Source: Anthonomus grandis grandis
Lineage: Eukaryota; Arthropoda; Insecta; Coleoptera; Curculionidae
Length of the DNA: 64,000 nucleotides
Direction: 5' to 3'
Assembly: GCF_022605725.1 (NCBI RefSeq)
Contig: NC_065567.1
Span: forward strand, 33,025,127-33,089,126
The position numbers and the translations under genes are program-made. Shown in pieces: positions 58,616 through 64,000 of the stretch. The number at the start of each line of letters is the position of its first letter. Position 1 is the first letter of the stretch. Below the pieces are notes generated by a model, which was not told the origin of the DNA, did not search any database, and saw only the letters and a list, made by a program, of their open reading frames with translations.

Positions 58616-58929
58616 ATTTTGGATTTATTTCTAGAGTATATTGAAATAAATAATTCAGAAGCACAATCTTAAGTCATTGGAATTATTACCCACAATTTTG
58701 TAAATCATCTTTTTAAAGCCATATAGCATACTCAGTTTTTTAATTCCTCATAAATATTCTTAAATTTAAGAATTATTTACAGGTTTACATTTTTTATGAA
58801 CTGCCAATAGCAGAAGGTTACCGTGATGAAGCTATTGCTGGTTTAAAAATGGTTCACGCATGTATGTCATACACACTATTTTTAAAATCCATGAAAAGAC
58901 ATGGATATACTACTCAGTTGGACAAAAAA

Positions 58930-59250
58930 TTTTGAAATTTAGTATTTTACTTCTTTTACAATTTGTTTGATTGCCCACGAAGATGACGGTCTTGATTCCA
59001 CTTCAGGATATTTCTAAATTGTCAATTATAATGTCTGTTTCCTAAGCCTCCTTTCCTTCAAAGTTGATAGTAAGAATCTTTCTAAGTAAGGAAGGTCTTT
59101 TAATTCAGGAAGGATTTTTGTTACTCTTCTTTGTACCATCTCTAATATTTCTATAATTTTAATATGATATGTGTTCCACACTGTAACTGCATACTCAAGT
59201 TTTAGCCTTATATGACTTTTATAGATTCTCATTTTTTTTTTTTTTTAAGT
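58930..59250 (-). mobile_element. LINE fragment, post-RT region
   Basis: The minus-strand frame 59232-59026 reads YKSHIRLKLEYAVTVWNTYH, EILEMVQRRVTKILPELKDL and LSTLKERRLRKQTL, a typical LINE C-terminal block. A T-run on + at about 59231-59247 marks the upstream junction. Different LINE subfamily from its neighbours, and opposite orientation. Confidence 0.8.
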
Positions 59251-59379
59251 GGTCGTTAAATCTAGCTAAGACATTTCTGTGTCCTTGATTCTCTAAAGGC
59301 TGCAAATTTTACAATAATTTAATTTCTCCCATTGTTCATGTTTAAGTACATTTAGTTTATCTTCTTGCTGCCTACTCTA

Positions 59380-60330
59380 ACTAAAATTGTGGGGAAACTT
59401 ATGAAGAAAAGGATGATAGAATTTTTGGATGCTAATAAAGTTCTTAGTACTTCTCAGTTTGGCTTTTAAGCATCAAAAAGTACCAGTGATGCAGCATTTC
59501 ACTTTGGGTCCACTTCTTTTTCTTCTTTATGTCAACTGACTTACCCTGACTGATCCTTGATTTTAAGACATGGGCAATGTACTGCTTTTGCTAATGATAC
59601 CACATTGCTATGGATGAAAGAGATGCATATTTTCTCTCAAGAAAATGAATGAGGACTTATGCAGAATCAAGACTTGATGTGACTGTAATTATTTGTCCTT
59701 TAATATAACTAAAACAATAAATGTTTTAAATTTTAAGTGTAGACTAGAGAATGTGCTTTTGAACACAGAGCCTATTTTAAACACAAATCATAACATGTTT
59801 CTGGGTCCAATAGTAGATGACAAATTAAAGTTCGATAGACATATAGAGCAATTATCGCTAAAACTTGCTTCTGGTTGCTTTGCAATTAGAACCATTGCCA
59901 GTCAACTTAAACAAATATCAAAAAGTGTTTATTTTGCCTTAATTGATTCTCACTTGAGGTATGGTATCTGCTTTTAGGGATGTTGCTTAGGTTACATGTT
60001 TCAATCTTTCCTTATTTTGCAAAAGCGCACCCTTAGATACCTCTCCAATATTGGATATAGAGAATCTTGTAAAGCATATTTTATTTCTGAAAAAATGTCA
60101 ACTTTACCATCAATATTTATACTCGAATCTCTTTGCTTAATGCATAAAAAATATTCAACAGCAATTACTTCTCAGAATACTATTGTTACTCGCTCTATAT
60201 TTAAAATAAACCTTCCTACACCTAGATCTTCCATGAGCTATCATTCTATTATTTACTTTAGTAAGAAACTGTTTAACCTTCCTATTTCCATTAGAAGGAT
60301 TCTAATTATATTCAATTGAAAATTATAGTG
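59380..60330 (+). mobile_element. LINE RT fragment with internal deletion
   Basis: The + strand reads LPTLTKIVGKLMKKRMIEFL and SQFGF, a stop, then ASKSTSDAAF (RT start). It jumps to LGPLLF-like and HGQCTAFANDTTLLWMKE (catalytic box region, about 59565-59625, ANDT in place of YADD), then 59693-60319: FLGPIVDDKLKFDRHIEQL, LASGCFAIRTIASQLKQ, VYFALIDSHLRYGICF, LQKRTLRYLSNIGYRESCK and FISEKMSTL. RT motif A is deleted. Same family as 48300-48886. Confidence 0.8.
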
Positions 60331-61540
60331 TGGATGATTATTTATTAGAGAATATTTAGCTGTATTGTAATTTTATTCTGTCTTTAACATTCATAAGTTT
60401 TATTTTATGTAGTAGATTATTCTAATTTAATATGGAAAAGCTTTGTCTATAAGAATTTTGTATTCTTCAGATAATAAAGCATATTTTGACTTGCATTCAC
60501 TAAATTCTGCCAATATTCATTCTGATTGAATAATTCTGTTTTTTTTAAATAGTGATCTCATTGTTCTCCAGAAAAGAGAATATTGCAAACTTTATAATTA
60601 CCAGCTGATTCATCTACGGTTGATATTATTCATTTAAGTCTCATGAATAGTTTTTAACATTATATTTGTTATCACACCTAAATATTCAACTTATCACAAA
60701 TATTTCACAGGTATAAAAAAGTATGATTAGAATTAAAGGGGAAAATATACAGTGTTTTTTTTTTCTATTGCAGTTGAACAAGGTCAAATATGTAAGATAC
60801 TTTTTGGGTTTTTTTGCTTATTTTTACAAGTATAAATATTTGCTTGCTATTTTTGGTGGCACTCAAGTTCTATTATTTAAGAAAAATTAAATTTATTCAT
60901 TCTAAAAATGTCACTGATTATAGAGGTTTCAAGATTTTCTCAGATAACCGTAGGAATTTAACTAAGTAAATTAATAAATATTTACCCATTAAAAAGTTTT
61001 ACCTATGATAAGATAAAGTACATAAGTATTATGGCTATGTTATGTGTCATTAAATCCCTTGTTTGGCTTAATATTCTCTGGAAAGTAGCACAATAGTTAA
61101 CATCTATTTCTTTAAAAAAAAACAAGATTTTAATTTTTAACTATTGAACCCTAAAACTATTGGGAGATTAATGTGTTATTACTTATATTGTTTAACACCT
61201 AGTAGAACTAAAAAATTGATTACTGCATTTTTCACAAAAAAGAATTGGAACAGGGATCAAAACTTTACAAAAGATAAATTTGTTCATATTTGTTTCTAGT
61301 GGTCTTATATGTTCTTTTCCTTTCAGATATTAGAATCCGAAGCAGGGAGAGGCAAATTTATTCAGAAAAAATGAGAAAACGACACAGAAAGTTTGGTTAA
61401 ACCTAATATATTAGTTTTAGTTTGAAAAGAGTAGCTTTAGAAACTATAATTTCTACTTAACTAGGACCACCAGAATTAAGTACCCGGAAACAATAACCTT
61501 CAAATAAGCATAACTACTTAATTTTCCTATTATTTTAAAG
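60331..61540 (+). other. Presumed intron sequence upstream of the kinase start exon
   Basis: AT-rich, no coding signal. It ends in TTTTCCTATTATTTTAAAG at 61540, an acceptable acceptor for the exon carrying the kinase start. Confidence 0.5.
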
Positions 61541-61553
61541 AGCTTCAATCAAA

Positions 61554-61712
61554 ATGTCTTTTTTCAATAATATCAGAAAAGTTCTGCATTTTGGCGGCAA
61601 TGATGCTAAAAAGAAAAAAGTTTATAATAATGTCCGCATGGAGACTGATCCTGAAGAATATTGGGACATGATTGGAGAGCTGGGAGATGGGGCCTATGGT
61701 AAAGTATACAAG
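61554..61712 (+). CDS. Slik: SLK/Slik-type STE20 kinase, coding exon 1
   Basis: 53 codons from ATG (context ATCAAAATG) to a GTAATA donor at 61713, phase 0. The start MSFFNNIRKVLHFGG matches the MSFFNF-like start of SLK/LOK (STK10) kinases, which supports this ATG. The peptide goes through a Lys-rich stretch to the nucleotide-binding loop GELGDGAYGKVYK (residues 41-53). SLK-family proteins are Ser/Thr kinases that phosphorylate ERM proteins at the cell cortex; in Drosophila, Slik acts on Moesin. The substrate is inferred from the family. The exon probably begins at 61541. The short intron (59 bp) to exon 2 is typical of insects. Confidence 0.93.
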
Positions 61713-61771
61713 GTAATAGATTCTTATCATTTGTGCTATTTTATTGCAATTTTGAAATAAATTCTTTTCAG

Positions 61772-61930
61772 GCACAACATAGGCAGACTGGTCAACTGGC
61801 TGCAGCTAAAATGTGCAGGCTTGATGGGGAAGATGAACTTTCCGATTTTATGATAGAAATTGATATCTTGACTGAAATTAAGCATATCAACATTGTGGAG
61901 TTACTTGAAGCTTTTCAAAAAGACCAACAA
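61772..61930 (+). CDS. Slik: SLK/Slik-type STE20 kinase, coding exon 2
   Basis: 53 codons between a TTCTTTTCAG acceptor and a GTAGGA donor, phase 0 on both sides. It encodes residues 54-106: the catalytic lysine in LAAAKMC (about residue 66), the helix C glutamate in FMIEIDIL (about residue 82) and the HINIVELLEAF strand. Full continuity with exons 1 and 3 in the kinase alignment. Confidence 0.93.
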
Positions 61931-61999
61931 GTAGGAAATCCATTAATTACCCATAATTCTGTGCATTTATTTTGACTTATTATGAATTTAATTTTTTAG

Positions 62000-62204
62000 T
62001 TATGGCTGCTGATAGAATACTGTGATGGTGGCGCCCTGGATAGCATAATGAGTGAACTTGAAAAGCCACTAAATGAGCCTCAAATTGCATATGTTTGTCA
62101 AAACATGTGCAAAGGGTTACAGTTTTTGCATAAAAGCCATGTGATACACAGGGACCTGAAGGCTGGTAATGTGCTGCTTACTATGGCGGGAGGGGTAAAA
62201 ATTG
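62000..62204 (+). CDS. Slik: SLK/Slik-type STE20 kinase, coding exon 3
   Basis: 68 codons plus one base, from the acceptor ATTTTTTAG to the donor GTAAGT. It encodes residues 107-174: the hinge LWLLIEYCDGGALDSIM, helix E region, and the catalytic loop VIHRDLKAGNVLL with the catalytic Asp at about residue 158 and the metal-binding Asn at about 163. The exon ends just before the DFG motif, whose exon is not seen up to 64000, nor is the C-terminal coiled-coil region of the family. Confidence 0.93.
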
Positions 62205-64000
62205 GTAAGTTGAAATAGCTACACAATTATATATTTTTGCTAATTCGAAAACCAACATCTGTAATTATTATAAATTTATTAAAGCATCTTCTTCTTATGC
62301 ATATTTCAGTGATTTATTTGACTCGCTAGACAGGGAAGTTTATATGGTTATTTATAAGAATACTAATTGTGTGGTACTTTCCAAGACAAAATGCACTTTT
62401 ATTATCTTTCGCTCTCCCTCTGTCGAGTCTAACGTCCGAAATGTGTGTCAAGTGACAATGACCACTGATTACTTAATTAATTCGTATATTCTTGGCTAAT
62501 TTCGGTTTCATTTTATTTAATGCCACATGTGGGCTTTTGCAGACACACTTTGGAATTATTTTACTTACATGCCTGTAAAGAGTTGCCCTCACATGGAATT
62601 AATAATTATTGTTTGGTTAAGCTTTCTTTTTAATGGAATTTGAATAGGTATGCAGTTTAATTTGAAAATAGTCATGGACATAATAAAGAAAATAATAATT
62701 TTAATTGACTATTAGCTATTAAACAAAAACCATTAACAGTTGTGATCTACTTGTGATAGCCGTGAATATGAATTTTAATTGACTTTAAATACCGAAGTAT
62801 TGCTTTAGGGCATTTTATGTTTAAGATTGTAAATATTTTTGGCAAACAAGGAATAAAACCACAAAATTCTTTTATGCTGTTTGTTTTGAGATTAACCAAT
62901 ATGTCAAGAAAAAGTTTATTGGTTAAATAGTATATCCATACGAAAAATGTTCATGTTTATTTTTAAAATGTGCCTTAGGCTAAGGTTAAAGTGAAACTTT
63001 TTGCGGTCGCAAGTAACATTAAAATTTTACGCTTGTATAATAAGTTAATGTGTGTAATATGCTAATGTATATGAAGGAGTGTAGAATTCACTTTTACCTA
63101 AGTATTTAATGTAATACAGCTTCTAAGGGTTTATGACTAAAGGATTTTAAAACGTAAGTAATTTGTTCATATGAGTCATAAATAATTTTTCTAAATATAA
63201 CGCGCAGTTTAAAAACCGGGTTATCCGATGTAATTCGTTTATTCCATGACCCTCATCAAAGAAACCCCCCAAGTTGCGGTGCATATCCATATCGATGCAT
63301 CGCTTTCTTGTATTTCTCGACATGCAATCTTTTAGACAAACGGAGAAGGCGGGAAATAAGGCCACGGAGCATAATCGGTCGGATAAGGGACGAATATAAT
63401 AACAAAAAGGAAAAAGGAGAGATGCACTGGAATTAGTTCGAGTAATACGCCTATATGGCTTTTGCGGCTGAGTTTAATTATCAGTAATATAGCGGGTTGC
63501 CCTCGGACTTTATGGTTTCTTGACTCTGTTAAGAAGCTTCCCGTGATGCCCAGTGGGCAAGACGGTGTTGCCAAGCGTTTTTAGATAATTGATTGTTAAA
63601 AGAAATAGGAAATAAAATTCTTGCTATTTTAGAACACTTAGATAATTTCAATTGATTCATTTCGTACTATCATTGACATACCCAATAATATTCGTTGTTT
63701 TCTATTTGTTTTTCGGTTGAGTATTATAGTATCAATAGGTTGGAAATATTAATATCTTATTTGCCAGAATTACCAGTTTAATCATTAGTACAAATCTGTT
63801 TTAAACTTGTGACTACACACCACAAGCTTTTATCAGTTTGCTAAGTGATAAATTATGAAAATGAATTAGTGATGTTGTCATGAAATATATTAGGCTTGTA
63901 TAATATAGCTTTATTGATTTGTCATATTTTTAACTCCTCCAGGGAGAGGCTTCTAATTTTCCTTGATATTTATTATCTTGTAGAAAACATTAAGTAATGG
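62205..64000 (+). other. Kinase intron 3 (to the window edge)
   Basis: No further exon with the DFG/activation segment was found. Two GC-richer blocks (about 62395-62470 and 63180-63580) stand out from the AT-rich intron and could be regulatory or decayed repeats; no specific element was identified. Confidence 0.5.

Noticed and set aside
61545..61775. Minus-strand open frame over the first kinase exon
   Set aside because: Antisense shadow of an exon with strong family motifs and correct splice sites.

Overview
This is eukaryotic, AT-rich DNA from an arthropod, most likely an insect. The evidence is a spliced host kinase gene with short GT-AG introns, an animal-type start context, and a dense mix of insect-type transposable elements (BEL/Pao, mariner/Tc1-like, pogo-like, hAT, several LINE families). 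A beetle would fit, but no single feature proves the order.

The only confident host gene is at the right end. Three coding exons (61554-61712, 61772-61930, 62000-62204, + strand) encode the N-terminal 174 residues of a STE20-family kinase of the SLK/LOK (Drosophila Slik) group. The frame is open across all three exons; the rest of the kinase lies beyond the window. A GC-richer block at about 52330-52656 ends in a possible splice donor and may be its promoter and 5' non-coding exon, which would make the first intron about 9 kb and full of LINE debris.

The remainder is largely intergenic transposon graveyard. 1-3420 is a diverged array of an unrecognised repeat, with an inverted copy at 22371-22560. 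4620-6900 is a LINE endonuclease fragment interrupted by a MITE and a dead mariner-type element. 7113-14931 is a complete, young BEL/Pao retrotransposon (two nearly identical LTRs, 5-bp target duplication, tRNA-Tyr-type primer site, polypurine tract, one frameshift in pol), inserted in an older LINE. 15536-19447 holds a dead DD(E/D) transposon and then a pogo-like element with a C-terminal PHD-like finger. 24440-30565 holds LINE pieces in both orientations around a 1.23-kb mariner. 35540-38890 has two more LINE copies. 40900-43145 is a transposon with about 250-bp terminal inverted repeats, itself hit by a LINE. 45601-46527 is a 355-bp satellite. 53220-57165 is a three-deep nest: LINE, split by a hAT element with a perfect 8-bp duplication, split in turn by another LINE. 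58330-60330 has three more LINE fragments.

The most unusual signal is a pair of inverted-repeat elements (39451-39692 and 50094-50547). On the minus strand each carries a sequence that folds as a minimal type I hammerhead ribozyme, of the kind known from Penelope-like elements; the second also holds a tRNA-like segment between its arms.
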